Assembly: GCA_016791025.1 (NCBI GenBank)
Contig: JAEUNX010000054.1
Span: forward strand, 1-50,812
Reading direction: 5' to 3'
Length of the DNA stretch: 50,812 bases
Origin: Zoogloeaceae bacterium
GTDB taxonomy: Bacteria > Pseudomonadota > Gammaproteobacteria > Burkholderiales > Rhodocyclaceae
Made by a program: the position numbers and the translations under genes. Shown piece after piece: positions 24,556 to 33,533 of the stretch (positions within the stretch are counted from its first letter, which is position 1; the number at the start of each line of letters is the position of its first letter). The notes beneath the pieces are model-generated. The model searched no databases, was not told the origin of the DNA, and was given only the letters and a program-made list of their open reading frames with translations.

Positions 24556-25314
24556 ATGAAACTGGGATTTTTGCCCCTCATTCCCTGGGCCTGTCTGTTG
24601 ATGGCATCGCCGGCCGGGGCGACCAGTTGCGCGGCGCAGGGGGTGGGCCCCGTGGCGGTGGTCGAGCTCTACACCTCGGAGGGCTGCAGCAGTTGCCCCC
24701 CGGCGGACCGCTGGCTGAGCCGGCTTGCGCCTGGGGAGCCAGGGCCGGTTCGGGTGATTCCCCTCGCCCTCCATGTGACCTACTGGGACGATCTGGGCTG
24801 GCGAGACCCCTTTGCCGACCCCCGTTTCGACGCTCGCCAACGAAGTGTCGCCCACCGCCAGAGCAGCAGGGTCATCTATACCCCCCAGGTGTTGGTCAAC
24901 GGCCAGGACTTTCGGGATTGGCGCAGCGGCGGTCTCGACGCCCGGCTGAGCTCCCTCGCGGCTCGTCCAGCGGGGGGAAGGCTCGAGATCGATGCCAAGG
25001 CGACGCCCGAAGGCACCTCGCTCACCGTAGCGGGAGATGGGCCGCCCGGTGCCCAGCTCATCCTCATCCGCACCGAGGATGGGCTCACCAGCTCGGTCAA
25101 AGCGGGAGAAAACGCCGGTCGCAGCCTGAGCCATGACCATGTGGCGCGGGACTGGCGAGTCCTTGGCGCGGTGGGGCCGACCGGCCATTTCCGGTTCCAG
25201 GCCACCACGCCAGCCTTCAAGCCTGGAACAAACTACGTTGCCCTACTGGAAGATTCGGCCTCCGGGACGTTGCTCCAGGCGGTTCGCCTCGGGGCCTGTC
25301 CCAGCAGAGCCTAG
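24556..25314 (+). CDS. Secreted DUF1223 protein with thioredoxin-like CxxC
   Basis: A 252-residue protein with a signal peptide (FLPLIPWACLLMASPAGATS) and the DUF1223 core VVELYTSEGCSSCPPADRWL, in which C44-S-S-C47 resembles a thioredoxin active site, then VTYWDDLGWRDPFA, RQRSVAHRQ and YTPQVLVNG. Probably a periplasmic thiol-related protein of unknown substrate. ATG 24556 has AGGA 6 nt upstream; the long open frame upstream is antisense to the MOSC gene. It converges with the sugar dehydrogenase gene 29 nt away. Confidence 0.88.
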   Translation: MKLGFLPLIPWACLLMASPAGATSCAAQGVGPVAVVELYTSEGCSSCPPADRWLSRLAPGEPGPVRVIPLALHVTYWDDLGWRDPFADPRFDARQRSVAHRQSSRVIYTPQVLVNGQDFRDWRSGGLDARLSSLAARPAGGRLEIDAKATPEGTSLTVAGDGPPGAQLILIRTEDGLTSSVKAGENAGRSLSHDHVARDWRVLGAVGPTGHFRFQATTPAFKPGTNYVALLEDSASGTLLQAVRLGACPSRA

Positions 25315-25343
25315 CCAACCCTGGCCGACCCTAGGGTGGTCCC

Positions 25344-26483
25344 TCAGTTGCCCCGCTCCAGGCGAAGGATGCGCCCGCCGCTTTCATCCACCAGGTACAG
25401 GCGCCCATCCGGGCCCTGGCGCACGTCCCGCAGCCGCGCCCCGAGGCCGACGAGCAAACGTTCCTCCCCCGTCACCTCGCTGCCCCTCAGGCTTAGGCGA
25501 GCCAGGTAACGGAATTTGAGGGACCCGACGAAGGCGCTCCCCCGCCAGCCCGGAAAGTCTTCGCCGGTGTAGAAGGCGAGGCCCGAGGGGGCGATCGAAG
25601 GCGTCCACTGGTGGCGGGGCCCCTCCACGTCGGAACGGGCCGTCCCCTCGCCGATCTGGAAGCCGGTCACGTATTCCCGCCCGAAGGTGATGACCGGCCA
25701 GCCATAGTTCCGCCCGGGCAAATCCAGATTCAGTTCATCGCCCCCTTGGGGTCCGTGCTCACCTGTCCATAAGGCCCCGGTCGCCGGATGGAGGGCGGCA
25801 CCCTGCACATTGCGGTGACCATAGGACCAGATCTCCGGCCGAATATTGGGGCGGCCGACAAACGGGTTGTCCGCCGGCACGCCCCCATCCGGGAGGATGC
25901 GCACCACCTTGCCAAGATGGCTGTCCAGATCCTGGGCGGCGGTGCGATGGGTATTGCGCTCGCCGAGGGTGATAAAGAGGCTGCCGTCCCGGGCGAAAAC
26001 CAGCCGGGAGCCAAAATGATGGCGGCCGGGGGGATCCTCCCGCTGGGCGAAGATCACCTGGACGTCCTCGAGGCGGGTGCCATCCGCCGCGAGGCGGCCC
26101 CGGGCCACGGCGGTGCGGGCGCCAGTGGCGGTGGGTTGGGCGAAACTGAAGTAGAGCAGACGGTCGCTGGCGAACTTCGGGCTGGGCACCACGTCCAGGA
26201 GGCCCCCCTGCCCTTCGGCGTGGACGGCGGGCACCCCGGCCAGCGGTGGCGAGAGCGCGCCATCGGGGGAGATCCGCCGCATGCGGCCGGGCCGTTCGGT
26301 CACCACCATCCAGCCGTCGGGCAGAAAGCCCAAGGACCAGGGCGTATCCAGGCCCTCCGCCACGCTGACCACCCGTACAATGCCGGCCTGGCTGGAGTAT
26401 TCCCCCACCGGTCCCAGGGCCCAGGCGGGCGGCGGGGCGAGCACCGCCAGGCATGCCGCAATTTGTATCCACCGTTGCCTCAT
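25344..26483 (-). CDS. Soluble PQQ-dependent aldose sugar dehydrogenase (YliI/Asd family)
   Basis: A 379-residue secreted six-bladed beta-propeller. After a signal peptide (QIAACLAVLAPPPAWA) it shows the family blocks LDTPWSLGFLPDGWMVVTER, HHFGSRLVFARDGSLFITLG, QDLDSHLGKVVRILPDG, EIWSYGHRNVQGAALHP and LWTGEHGPQGGDELN. These enzymes oxidise aldose sugars in the periplasm with PQQ and Ca2+. ATG 26483 is preferred because a signal peptide follows directly; ATG 26543 overlaps the divergent rluA-type gene. PQQ synthesis genes are present at the left end of the window. Confidence 0.92.
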   Translation of the reverse strand: MRQRWIQIAACLAVLAPPPAWALGPVGEYSSQAGIVRVVSVAEGLDTPWSLGFLPDGWMVVTERPGRMRRISPDGALSPPLAGVPAVHAEGQGGLLDVVPSPKFASDRLLYFSFAQPTATGARTAVARGRLAADGTRLEDVQVIFAQREDPPGRHHFGSRLVFARDGSLFITLGERNTHRTAAQDLDSHLGKVVRILPDGGVPADNPFVGRPNIRPEIWSYGHRNVQGAALHPATGALWTGEHGPQGGDELNLDLPGRNYGWPVITFGREYVTGFQIGEGTARSDVEGPRHQWTPSIAPSGLAFYTGEDFPGWRGSAFVGSLKFRYLARLSLRGSEVTGEERLLVGLGARLRDVRQGPDGRLYLVDESGGRILRLERGN

Positions 26484-26500
26484 CGAACTTGCCTCCTCGA

Positions 26501-27181
26501 ATGCCGGGCTTCGAACCCTTCCCCCTGCCACCGCCCGAAGCATATGCCCCGCCTCCCGACACCGGGCTCGCTCTGATCTTTGCTGACGACGACTTGGTGG
26601 TGGTGGAGAAGCCGGCTGGGCTGCTTGCCGTGCCGGGGCGGGGCCCGGCGTTGGCCGATTGCCTCGCCCTGCGGGTGGCCGCCCGATTTCCCGACGCCCG
26701 GGTCGTCCATCGCCTCGACCAAGCCACCTCCGGCCTGATGCTCTTTGCCCGCGGCATGGCCATGGAGCGGGTCCTCAGCATGGCTTTTCAGGCCCGCCGG
26801 GTGGACAAGGAATACGAGGCGATCGTTCAGGGAAGGGTGTCGCCTCCTTCCGGGGACATTCAGCTCCCCCTCGCGCCGGACTGGCCAAATCGTCCACGCC
26901 AGCGGGTCGATGGGGAGCACGGAAAAGCGGCGCAGACCCGTTACCAAGTCATCGACGACCAAGACCCCCTGGGCAGCCGGCTGCGCCTGGTGCCCTTCAC
27001 CGGACGTACCCACCAGCTGCGCGTCCATCTGGCGGCCCTCGGGCACCCGATCGTGGGAGACCGGCTCTACGGGCCGTCTCCCCCGGCGGCGCCCCGCCTC
27101 CTGCTCCACGCCACCCGCCTGAGGCTGACCCACCCCGGTCAAGGCACCCCCCTGTCTTTTGTCAGCATCGTGCCCTTCTGA
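26501..27181 (+). CDS. RluA-family pseudouridine synthase
   Basis: A 226-residue RNA pseudouridine synthase. The catalytic motif is VVHRLDQATSGLMLFAR (Asp in HRLD), preceded by VVVEKPAGLLAVPGRG and followed by KEYEAIVQGRV and VPFTGRTHQLRVHLAALGHPIVGDRLYG. It lacks the S4 domain, so it is of the short RluA type that modifies 23S rRNA 746 and tRNA 32. The start at 26501 is chosen to begin just before the conserved region; ATG 26453 would overlap the divergent sugar dehydrogenase gene. No clear Shine-Dalgarno site is visible for either. Confidence 0.93.
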   Translation: MPGFEPFPLPPPEAYAPPPDTGLALIFADDDLVVVEKPAGLLAVPGRGPALADCLALRVAARFPDARVVHRLDQATSGLMLFARGMAMERVLSMAFQARRVDKEYEAIVQGRVSPPSGDIQLPLAPDWPNRPRQRVDGEHGKAAQTRYQVIDDQDPLGSRLRLVPFTGRTHQLRVHLAALGHPIVGDRLYGPSPPAAPRLLLHATRLRLTHPGQGTPLSFVSIVPF

Positions 27182-27250
27182 ATGCCTCGACGGCGCCGCC
27201 CGCGTCGACGATAATCGCGCCCCAAGCCCCTGAATATTCGCGCCTTTCCC

Positions 27251-29164
27251 ATGCCTCACCCGAACTCGACCCTCGAACTCCTCGCGCCAGCCAAGAATGC
27301 CGAATTCGGCATCGAGGCCATCCGTCATGGCGCCGACGCCGTCTACATCGGGGGGCCAGCCTTCGGTGCCCGGGCCCAGGCGGGGAACAGCCTGGCGGAG
27401 GTCGAGCGCCTGGCGGCCTTTGCCCACCGCTTCCACGCCCGGGTCTTCGTGGCGGTGAATACCATCTTCCACGATCACGAACTGGAGGACGCCGAGGGCC
27501 TCGCGTGGTCTCTCTACGAGGCCGGGGCCGACGCCTTGATCGTCCAGGACATGGGGCTCCTGGAAATGAACCTACCTCCGATCCAGCTCCACGCCAGCAC
27601 CCAGACCGACATTCGCCACCCCGAAAAAGCCCGCTTCCTCCAGGACGTCGGCTTCGCCCAGATCGTTCTGGCGAGGGAACTTACCCTGGACCAGATCGCC
27701 CGGATCCGTGCCGAGACCGACTGCGTGCTCGAATTCTTCATCCACGGTGCCCTCTGCGTCGCCTACAGCGGCCAGTGCTACATCAGCCACGCCCATACCG
27801 GCCGCAGCGCCAACCGAGGCGAATGCTCCCAGGCCTGCCGCCTGCCCTACGATCTGGTTGGGAGTCAGGGGGAGGTTCTCGCCTCCGGCCGCCATCTGCT
27901 GTCGATGAAGGACAACGACCAGACCGCCAATCTGCGGGCCTTGATTCAGGCCGGTATCCGCTCCTTCAAGATCGAGGGGCGTCACAAGGACCTGCCCTAC
28001 GTCAAGAACGTCACCGCCCACTACCGTCAGCAGCTCGATGCGATCCTGGAAGAATTCCCCGACCTCGTCCGCGCATCCTCCGGCCAGTCCAGCTTCCACT
28101 TCACCCCGGTGCCGGAGAAGACCTTCAACCGCAGCACCACGGATTATTTCGTCCAGGGTCGCCAGGGCGACATCGGTGCCTTCGACTCGCCCACGTTTAC
28201 CGGCGAGGCCATGGGCGAAGTCCTACGGATCGAACCCGGGCGGCGTGGTTTCACGGTGCAAGCCGCTTCCCCCCTCCACAATGGCGATGGCCTGACCTTT
28301 TTCACCGCCAAGGGGACCCAATCCGGCCTCCGGGTGAACCGGGTCGAGGGCGACCGGATCCTGACCGCCGAGCCGGTGCCCGCCGATCTGGTGCCTGGCA
28401 CGCCCCTCTTCCGCAATCATGACCACCAGTTCCTGCGGGCCCTGGAGCGCCCCTCGGCGGAGCGCCGGATCGGGGTGAGCCTGGGCCTTGAGGCCAGCGG
28501 GGACCAGCTTTGCCTGACGGCGGAGGACGAGGACGGATTCCGGGCGCGGGCCTCCGTGCCCCGCCCCGGCGAGCTGGCGCGGGACCCCGACCGTGCCCTG
28601 GCCTCTTTGCGGGAGGGCCTGTCCAAGCTCGGCAACACCGATTTCGAAGCCCGGCAGGTACGCATCACCCTGGCCGACCCCGTTTTCCTGCCCGCGGCCC
28701 AGATCAATGCCCTGCGCCGGGAGGTGATCTCCGCCCTGGAAGCCGCGCGCCAGGCGGGTTTTGCTCGCCTGCCCCCCCGGGATGCGGTGGAACCGCCGGT
28801 GCCTTATCCAGAGGCCGGCCTGAGCTACCTCGCCAATGTGCTCAATGACCAGGCGCGAAACTTCTACCGCAAGCACGGCGTCGGCCTCATCGACGCCGCC
28901 TATGAAGCCGGCGAGGAGCGAGGCGAGGTGTCCCTCATGATCACCAAACACTGCTTGCGCTACAGCTTCAACCTCTGCCCCAAGGAAGTCCGGGGTATCC
29001 GCCCCGACCCGATGACCCTGGTCCATGGCCAGGATCGGCTCAATCTGCGTTTCGATTGCAAACGCTGCGAAATGCACGTGGAGGGACGAATCAAACCCGG
29101 TGTGTTGAAGGGCATCACCGCGTCACCCTTGAAGTTCTTCTCGAGCCGGCCAGCCGCCGCCTGA
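27251..29164 (+). CDS. rlhA: U32-family protein, RlhA-type (23S rRNA C2501 hydroxylation)
   Basis: A 637-residue U32 protein; length and C-terminal extension fit E. coli RlhA (YdcP) rather than the shorter TrhP/YegQ. It begins LELLAPAKNAEFGIEAIRHGADAVYIG and carries the signature FIHGALCVAYSGQCYISHAHTGRSANRGECSQACR, quoted here in meaning as four conserved cysteines within residues about 173-198 that probably bind an iron-sulfur cluster. SMKDN and IRSFKIEGRHK follow. RlhA makes 5-hydroxycytidine in 23S rRNA using prephenate. It lies 69 nt after the pseudouridine synthase, another RNA modification gene. Confidence 0.85.
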   Translation: MPHPNSTLELLAPAKNAEFGIEAIRHGADAVYIGGPAFGARAQAGNSLAEVERLAAFAHRFHARVFVAVNTIFHDHELEDAEGLAWSLYEAGADALIVQDMGLLEMNLPPIQLHASTQTDIRHPEKARFLQDVGFAQIVLARELTLDQIARIRAETDCVLEFFIHGALCVAYSGQCYISHAHTGRSANRGECSQACRLPYDLVGSQGEVLASGRHLLSMKDNDQTANLRALIQAGIRSFKIEGRHKDLPYVKNVTAHYRQQLDAILEEFPDLVRASSGQSSFHFTPVPEKTFNRSTTDYFVQGRQGDIGAFDSPTFTGEAMGEVLRIEPGRRGFTVQAASPLHNGDGLTFFTAKGTQSGLRVNRVEGDRILTAEPVPADLVPGTPLFRNHDHQFLRALERPSAERRIGVSLGLEASGDQLCLTAEDEDGFRARASVPRPGELARDPDRALASLREGLSKLGNTDFEARQVRITLADPVFLPAAQINALRREVISALEAARQAGFARLPPRDAVEPPVPYPEAGLSYLANVLNDQARNFYRKHGVGLIDAAYEAGEERGEVSLMITKHCLRYSFNLCPKEVRGIRPDPMTLVHGQDRLNLRFDCKRCEMHVEGRIKPGVLKGITASPLKFFSSRPAAA

Positions 29165-29181
29165 AGGCGCCCTCCCGTCCG

Positions 29182-29769
29182 TCACGCACCTTTTCGGCGA
29201 AGAATTTCGCCGCGGAGTTCGAAAAATTGCTCTCGCACTTCCCGCTCGATGAAGGTTTTGCCGACCACTGGCGGAATCCACACATCCGGGACCGAACGAC
29301 CATGGAAGACGACCCGCGTCTCCTCGTCGCTACCCGATAGTTCGGTCACCCCATCCTGGCTCTTCATCGAGCCCTGAATAAGGTGGGATTCGATCCGGGT
29401 CATCGGAGTCAGGCGGATCTCCCTCGTCACATCGAAGGGAAAGGCGAGGAAACCCCGTCGGGCCGCTCCGCGCTGGCTAACCAGTAGGAGGTTGCCTTGG
29501 CGGGACAGGACCCGGCTCGCGCTGAGGTTGGAGATAAACGAGGTCATGTGGTCGAAGTCGGTGAGGACGGCCCAGGTCAGCGTCCGACTGGCCGGCACGG
29601 AGAACCCGACCTCCACTTCGACGGCTTCACCGACCAACGCCACCGCCACGAGAAGATCGTCTGCGGCGTGAGCGGTTGCAGCGGTTGCAAAGCAGGCAAA
29701 CAGCAAGGGGAACACCACCAGGCCGAGCCGCCGGAAAATGGCCTGCCCCCTCTGCCCAGATGCTCGCAT
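29182..29769 (-). CDS. Secreted SRPBCC (START/cyclase-like) protein
   Basis: A 195-residue protein with an N-terminal hydrophobic signal segment (LGLVVFPLLFACFATAATAHA) and an SRPBCC ligand-binding fold: VEVGFSVPASRTLTWAVLTDFDHMTSFISNL, given here as the region around residues 45-75, then LVSQRGAARRGFLAFPFDV, MTRIESHLIQGSMKS and a C-terminal FIEREVREQFFELRGEI helix. Such proteins bind hydrophobic ligands; the exported location suggests lipid handling in the periplasm. Its ATG overlaps the stop of the DUF192 gene by one base (TGATG). It converges with rlhA. Confidence 0.82.
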   Translation of the reverse strand: MRASGQRGQAIFRRLGLVVFPLLFACFATAATAHAADDLLVAVALVGEAVEVEVGFSVPASRTLTWAVLTDFDHMTSFISNLSASRVLSRQGNLLLVSQRGAARRGFLAFPFDVTREIRLTPMTRIESHLIQGSMKSQDGVTELSGSDEETRVVFHGRSVPDVWIPPVVGKTFIEREVREQFFELRGEILRRKGA

Positions 29770-30218
29770 CACCGCCCCGGCGGCAGGCGTTCGATTCCGC
29801 GCAGCCGGTCCCCAGGCTTGATGCCCTTCTCGGCAAACCAGCCGTGATTCATCTCCAGGGCAAAGGTGGCGGGCGCCGCAGCGCAATGGTTGGTTTCGGT
29901 GCGGGGCTGCATCTCTTCAATGTTCAAAATGCGGCCCGACTGATCAAGGAATGCCACCGACAGGGGAATCAGGGTGTTGCGCATCCACATGCAGTGACGC
30001 GCGGCCTCGGTGAACACAAAGACCATCCCGCGCTGGGGAGCCATGGCCTCCCGATTCATGAGGCCAACCTGGCGGGACGCCGGAGTCGCCGCCAATTCCG
30101 CCTCGATTCGGAACATCCCCGCACCCAGTTCCACGACCGGCAGATCGGCCCGCGCCAGCGCGGGCAGACCCGCCGCCAGCCAGGCGACTGTTGTCATCAA
30201 TACCGATCCGCTACGCAT
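29769..30218 (-). CDS. Secreted DUF192 protein
   Basis: A 149-residue DUF192 protein with a signal peptide (VLMTTVAWLAAGLPALARA). The domain core shows ATPASRQVGLMNREAM, GMVFVFTEAARHCMWMRNTLIPLSVAFLD, described as residues about 55-85 with the invariant MWMRNT, and NHGWFAEKGIKPGDRL. Function is unknown. The start at 30218 has AGGAGG 5 nt upstream, better than 30245. It is translationally coupled to the SRPBCC gene. Confidence 0.88.
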   Translation of the reverse strand: MRSGSVLMTTVAWLAAGLPALARADLPVVELGAGMFRIEAELAATPASRQVGLMNREAMAPQRGMVFVFTEAARHCMWMRNTLIPLSVAFLDQSGRILNIEEMQPRTETNHCAAAPATFALEMNHGWFAEKGIKPGDRLRGIERLPPGR

Positions 30219-30256
30219 GGACCCTCCTGTCCCAATGGTAACCATGGTTGATCGCT

Positions 30257-30880
30257 TTAATCTCCGCCGCCGCGCTGCGGTCGGGGCCTTCGGAGCCTCA
30301 CCGAACTTTGCGCCACGTCCAGGGGTGCCGCCCTGTCAGGCGGGGAAACGTCCCGCCAATCGCCCGGGTTCAGCCCGTCGAGGCGCCAGGAACCCATTGC
30401 GACACGCACCAAACGCAAGGTCGGTAGGCCGACTTTGGCGGTCATGCGCCGAACCTGACGGTTGCGCCCCTCGGTAAGCACCATCTCCAGCCAGGCGGTG
30501 GGAATGGATTTCCGGGTGCGGATGGGTGGCGTACGTGGCCAAAGCCAGTCTGGTTCGTCCACTGCCCGGACTTGGCAGGGGCGGGTCACGAAGTCCCCCA
30601 GATCAAGCGGCGCCCGCAAGGCTGCCAGAGCCTCCTCGGCGGGATTACCTTCCACCTGGACCAGATAGGTCTTGGGTGCTTTGTGACGGGGGTGGGCCAA
30701 GCGATGCTGAAGGGCGCCATCGTCCGTCAGGAGAAGCAAACCTTCACTGTCGGCGTCGAGGCGCCCCGCGGCATACACCCCGGGAACGGGTATCCATTGG
30801 GCCAGAGTGGCCTGGCTCGCCTGGCCGGTAAACTGGCTCAGGACGCCAAAGGGTTTGTTGAAAACAATCAATCGGGGCAC
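30257..30880 (-). CDS. rluE: RsuA/RluE-family pseudouridine synthase
   Basis: A 207-residue pseudouridine synthase lacking an S4 domain, like RluE (23S rRNA U2457). It begins [16 protein letters not shown], has the catalytic [20 protein letters not shown], and the later KTYLVQVEG and [29 protein letters not shown]. The C-terminal tail is Arg/Pro-rich ([15 protein letters not shown]). It lies 38 nt before the DUF192 gene on the same strand and 60 nt after the desaturase gene. Confidence 0.92.
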   Translation of the reverse strand: MPRLIVFNKPFGVLSQFTGQASQATLAQWIPVPGVYAAGRLDADSEGLLLLTDDGALQHRLAHPRHKAPKTYLVQVEGNPAEEALAALRAPLDLGDFVTRPCQVRAVDEPDWLWPRTPPIRTRKSIPTAWLEMVLTEGRNRQVRRMTAKVGLPTLRLVRVAMGSWRLDGLNPGDWRDVSPPDRAAPLDVAQSSVRLRRPRPQRGGGD

Positions 30881-30940
30881 GGCCAGTCGCCCTCAAGCCT
30901 CTCTGTTCCGGTGGGGGTGAGCCTTCGCCACCCCCCAGTC

Positions 30941-32104
30941 CTAGACGGCGTAGCGACGCAGTCGGAGCGAAAACTCCTGCAACTGCTGAATCCCGCTCGC
31001 CTCGGCGCGATCCAGCCAAGCCCGCAACTGGGTCAGCAACTGGTCGCGCGAGGCATTCGAGCGCGCCCAAAGGGCAATCAGTTCCTCTCGCATGCTGGCG
31101 ATGGTCGCCAGTCGGGAACTGCGGGCCAGGAGCAGGGCCCGCTCGGCCCGGTCCCGTTCGCCGAGATCGTCAATCCCGGAAAACACCAGCCGGCGCAGGC
31201 GCTGAATCTCCAGCTTGGGCGATCGCTGGCCCAGGGCATCGAGTTCGTCGTGGCACAGGCGGCCCAGCGAAGCAACGTAGCGGGTCATGACGTCGTAACG
31301 ATGGGTGATGATGGCCTGCAGCATCTCCAGGTCCACCACCTTGCGGACTTCACCGAAGCGGGGCTTGGGAATGACCTTGCGAACCTTGGCCAGCCCCAGC
31401 GTTTCGAGAATGCGGATGTACATCCAGCCGATGTCGAACTCGAACCACTTGGCCGAGAGCTTGGCCGAAGTTGCAAAGGCATGATGGTTGTTGTGGAGCT
31501 CTTCGCCGCCGATCAGGATCCCCCAGGGCACCAGATTGGTGGAGGCATCTGCGCAGTCGAAGTTGCGATAACCGCGGTAGTGGGCCAGGCCGTTGATGAC
31601 CCCGGCCGCCCAGAAGGGAATCCAGATCATCTGTACCGCCCAGATGGTGAGGCCGATGGCACCGAAAAACAGGACGTCAAGGATCAGCATCAGTGAAATG
31701 CCAAAGATCGAATGGCGATACACATAGTGCTCGAGCCAGTCGTCAGGGGTGCCATGACCATAGCGCTCGAGGGTTTCGGCGTTGTTGGCTTCGGTCCGGT
31801 ACAACTCGGCCCCTTCCAGCATCACCTTGCGAATGCCTTTGACCTGGGGGCTGTGGGGATCATCCACCGTTTCGCATTTAGCGTGGTGCTTGCGGTGGAT
31901 GGCCGCCCACTCCTTGGTCACCATCCCGGTGGTGAGCCACAGCCAAAAGCGGAAGAAGTGGCTGGGAATGGGGTGAAGATCCAACGAGCGATGGGCTTGG
32001 TGCCGGTGGAGAAAGATCGTCACCGAAGCGATCGTGATGTGGGTGAGCGCCAGGGCCACGAGGCAGTAGCCCCACCATGGCAATTCAATCAAGCCCGAAA
32101 ACAT
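30941..32104 (-). CDS. Membrane fatty-acid desaturase (delta-9 acyl desaturase type)
   Basis: A 387-residue di-iron membrane desaturase. The three histidine boxes are HRHQAH (33-38), HRKHH (70-74) and HNNHH (204-208), with an extra His175 typical of the stearoyl desaturase class. Hydrophobic segments lie near 10-30, 50-62 and 138-172. The C-terminal 150 residues are soluble and helical with many Arg and Glu, longer than in minimal desaturases but seen in proteobacterial members. It introduces a cis double bond into acyl chains at the inner membrane. The start has AAGGA about 11 nt upstream. Confidence 0.93.
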   Translation of the reverse strand: MFSGLIELPWWGYCLVALALTHITIASVTIFLHRHQAHRSLDLHPIPSHFFRFWLWLTTGMVTKEWAAIHRKHHAKCETVDDPHSPQVKGIRKVMLEGAELYRTEANNAETLERYGHGTPDDWLEHYVYRHSIFGISLMLILDVLFFGAIGLTIWAVQMIWIPFWAAGVINGLAHYRGYRNFDCADASTNLVPWGILIGGEELHNNHHAFATSAKLSAKWFEFDIGWMYIRILETLGLAKVRKVIPKPRFGEVRKVVDLEMLQAIITHRYDVMTRYVASLGRLCHDELDALGQRSPKLEIQRLRRLVFSGIDDLGERDRAERALLLARSSRLATIASMREELIALWARSNASRDQLLTQLRAWLDRAEASGIQQLQEFSLRLRRYAV

Positions 32105-32183
32105 GAAATGGCAAGTCCTTGAAAAATGGATAAAACAGTTTACGCGAAAAGCCGATGGTCAGGGATCGCACAGGCGCTGACGA

Positions 32184-33533
32184 TCATCCCTGTGGCTCAT
32201 TGGCCGGTCCCGGCGACACTTGAACGAGGGTCGCCCCCCCTCCCGCGACCTCCAGACTGCCTCCCACAACCCGAATTTCGCGCTGGGGAAACGGGAACTG
32301 GATTTCCGCCCGATTGAAGCGGCGCCAGATCTCCAAATTCATCGCCGACACCACCGCCAGGGTGCCTTCCTGAGGGTCATTGATCCAGAAAGCCAGGCGC
32401 AGATCGATGCCGCTTTCGCCAAAGCCGACGAGAAAGGCCTTGGGCGAGGGATCCGCAAGACAGCGGGGCTGCTCCTTCGCCACCGCCACCATGATCGCCA
32501 TGGCCTCCTCCAGATCCGTCTCGTAGGCGACCTGGATATTGATGGGTACCAGAACCTGGCTGTTGGTGAAGGTCTCGTTGAGCACCACCGAACCCACCAG
32601 GGTTTCGTTCGGAACGATCACCTCGACGCCAGTGGCCCCCTTCAGCACCGTGTAGCGGGTGGTAATCTGACTGACAATTCCCCGGTCGGTCCCGATGGAG
32701 ATCAAATTGCCAATGCGGATGGAGCGATCCAGCAGAAGGATGAAGCCAGAAACATAATTGGCGGCGATCTTCTGCAGGCCCAGGCCCAGACCCACCCCGA
32801 GGGCGCCACCGAAGACGGAAAGGGTCGTGAGATCCAGCCCCACCATGGGCAGTGCGATCATCACCGCCACCAGGACCAGGATGCTCTTGGCCACCCGCAC
32901 CAAAACCAGACGAACGTTGGCATCGAGCCCTTCGGTGCGGGTGAGGCGTTGCTCAAGCATCCCGCCCACCCAGAGGGCCACAAGTAGGGTGGCAAGTACC
33001 GAAGCGGTGCCCTGGAGGATCAGCCAAAGCGAAAACTCCGTCTTGCCAACTTTGAAGCCCACCCCCTCCAGCGCCTCGATGACTTCCGGCAGCCAGCCGA
33101 GGATATGCAATGCCACGACCCCCCAGGCCAGGGTCGCGAAGGCCCGCTCAAAAGCGCCCATCCAGCTCGCGTGACCGAACGCCTGGCGCAGCGCATAGAC
33201 CACCAGGCGGATCAGGGCAAAAGAGGCGAGCAACGGTACAGCGAGGTTCAGCACTTCCACCGCCATCAGCGGCTTGAGCAGGCTGCGCAAAATGAACACC
33301 AGGGCCAGGGCGACGATGGGAAATAACACCCGTCTCAAACCGCCGCGACTGATCCGGTAGCGAAGCCGATCCCCGCCCGGGTGATCCGCCAGCCGCGCGA
33401 GGACCGTGCGTTGGACCAACCATGCGAGGCCCAAACAGGCGGCGAGGATGGCGAACTGGATCGCTACCCCGGGCTGGCGGAGATGTCCGTAGAAGTCGTT
33501 GGCAAGTCGGTAAAAATCAGGGCTTTCGAACAT
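32184..33533 (-). CDS. MscS-family mechanosensitive channel
   Basis: A 449-residue inner-membrane channel with several hydrophobic helices before the conserved pore helix and beta domain. The MscS core is seen in DLTTLSVFGGALGVGLGLGLQ (pore-lining TM3), KIAANYVSGFILLLDRSIRIGNLI and the beta-domain VIVPNETLVGSVVLNETFTN. It is a medium-size family member with extra N-terminal helices. Its ATG overlaps the stop of the phospholipase-D-type gene by one base (TGATG), so translation is coupled to it. Confidence 0.92.
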   Translation of the reverse strand: MFESPDFYRLANDFYGHLRQPGVAIQFAILAACLGLAWLVQRTVLARLADHPGGDRLRYRISRGGLRRVLFPIVALALVFILRSLLKPLMAVEVLNLAVPLLASFALIRLVVYALRQAFGHASWMGAFERAFATLAWGVVALHILGWLPEVIEALEGVGFKVGKTEFSLWLILQGTASVLATLLVALWVGGMLEQRLTRTEGLDANVRLVLVRVAKSILVLVAVMIALPMVGLDLTTLSVFGGALGVGLGLGLQKIAANYVSGFILLLDRSIRIGNLISIGTDRGIVSQITTRYTVLKGATGVEVIVPNETLVGSVVLNETFTNSQVLVPINIQVAYETDLEEAMAIMVAVAKEQPRCLADPSPKAFLVGFGESGIDLRLAFWINDPQEGTLAVVSAMNLEIWRRFNRAEIQFPFPQREIRVVGGSLEVAGGGATLVQVSPGPANEPQG

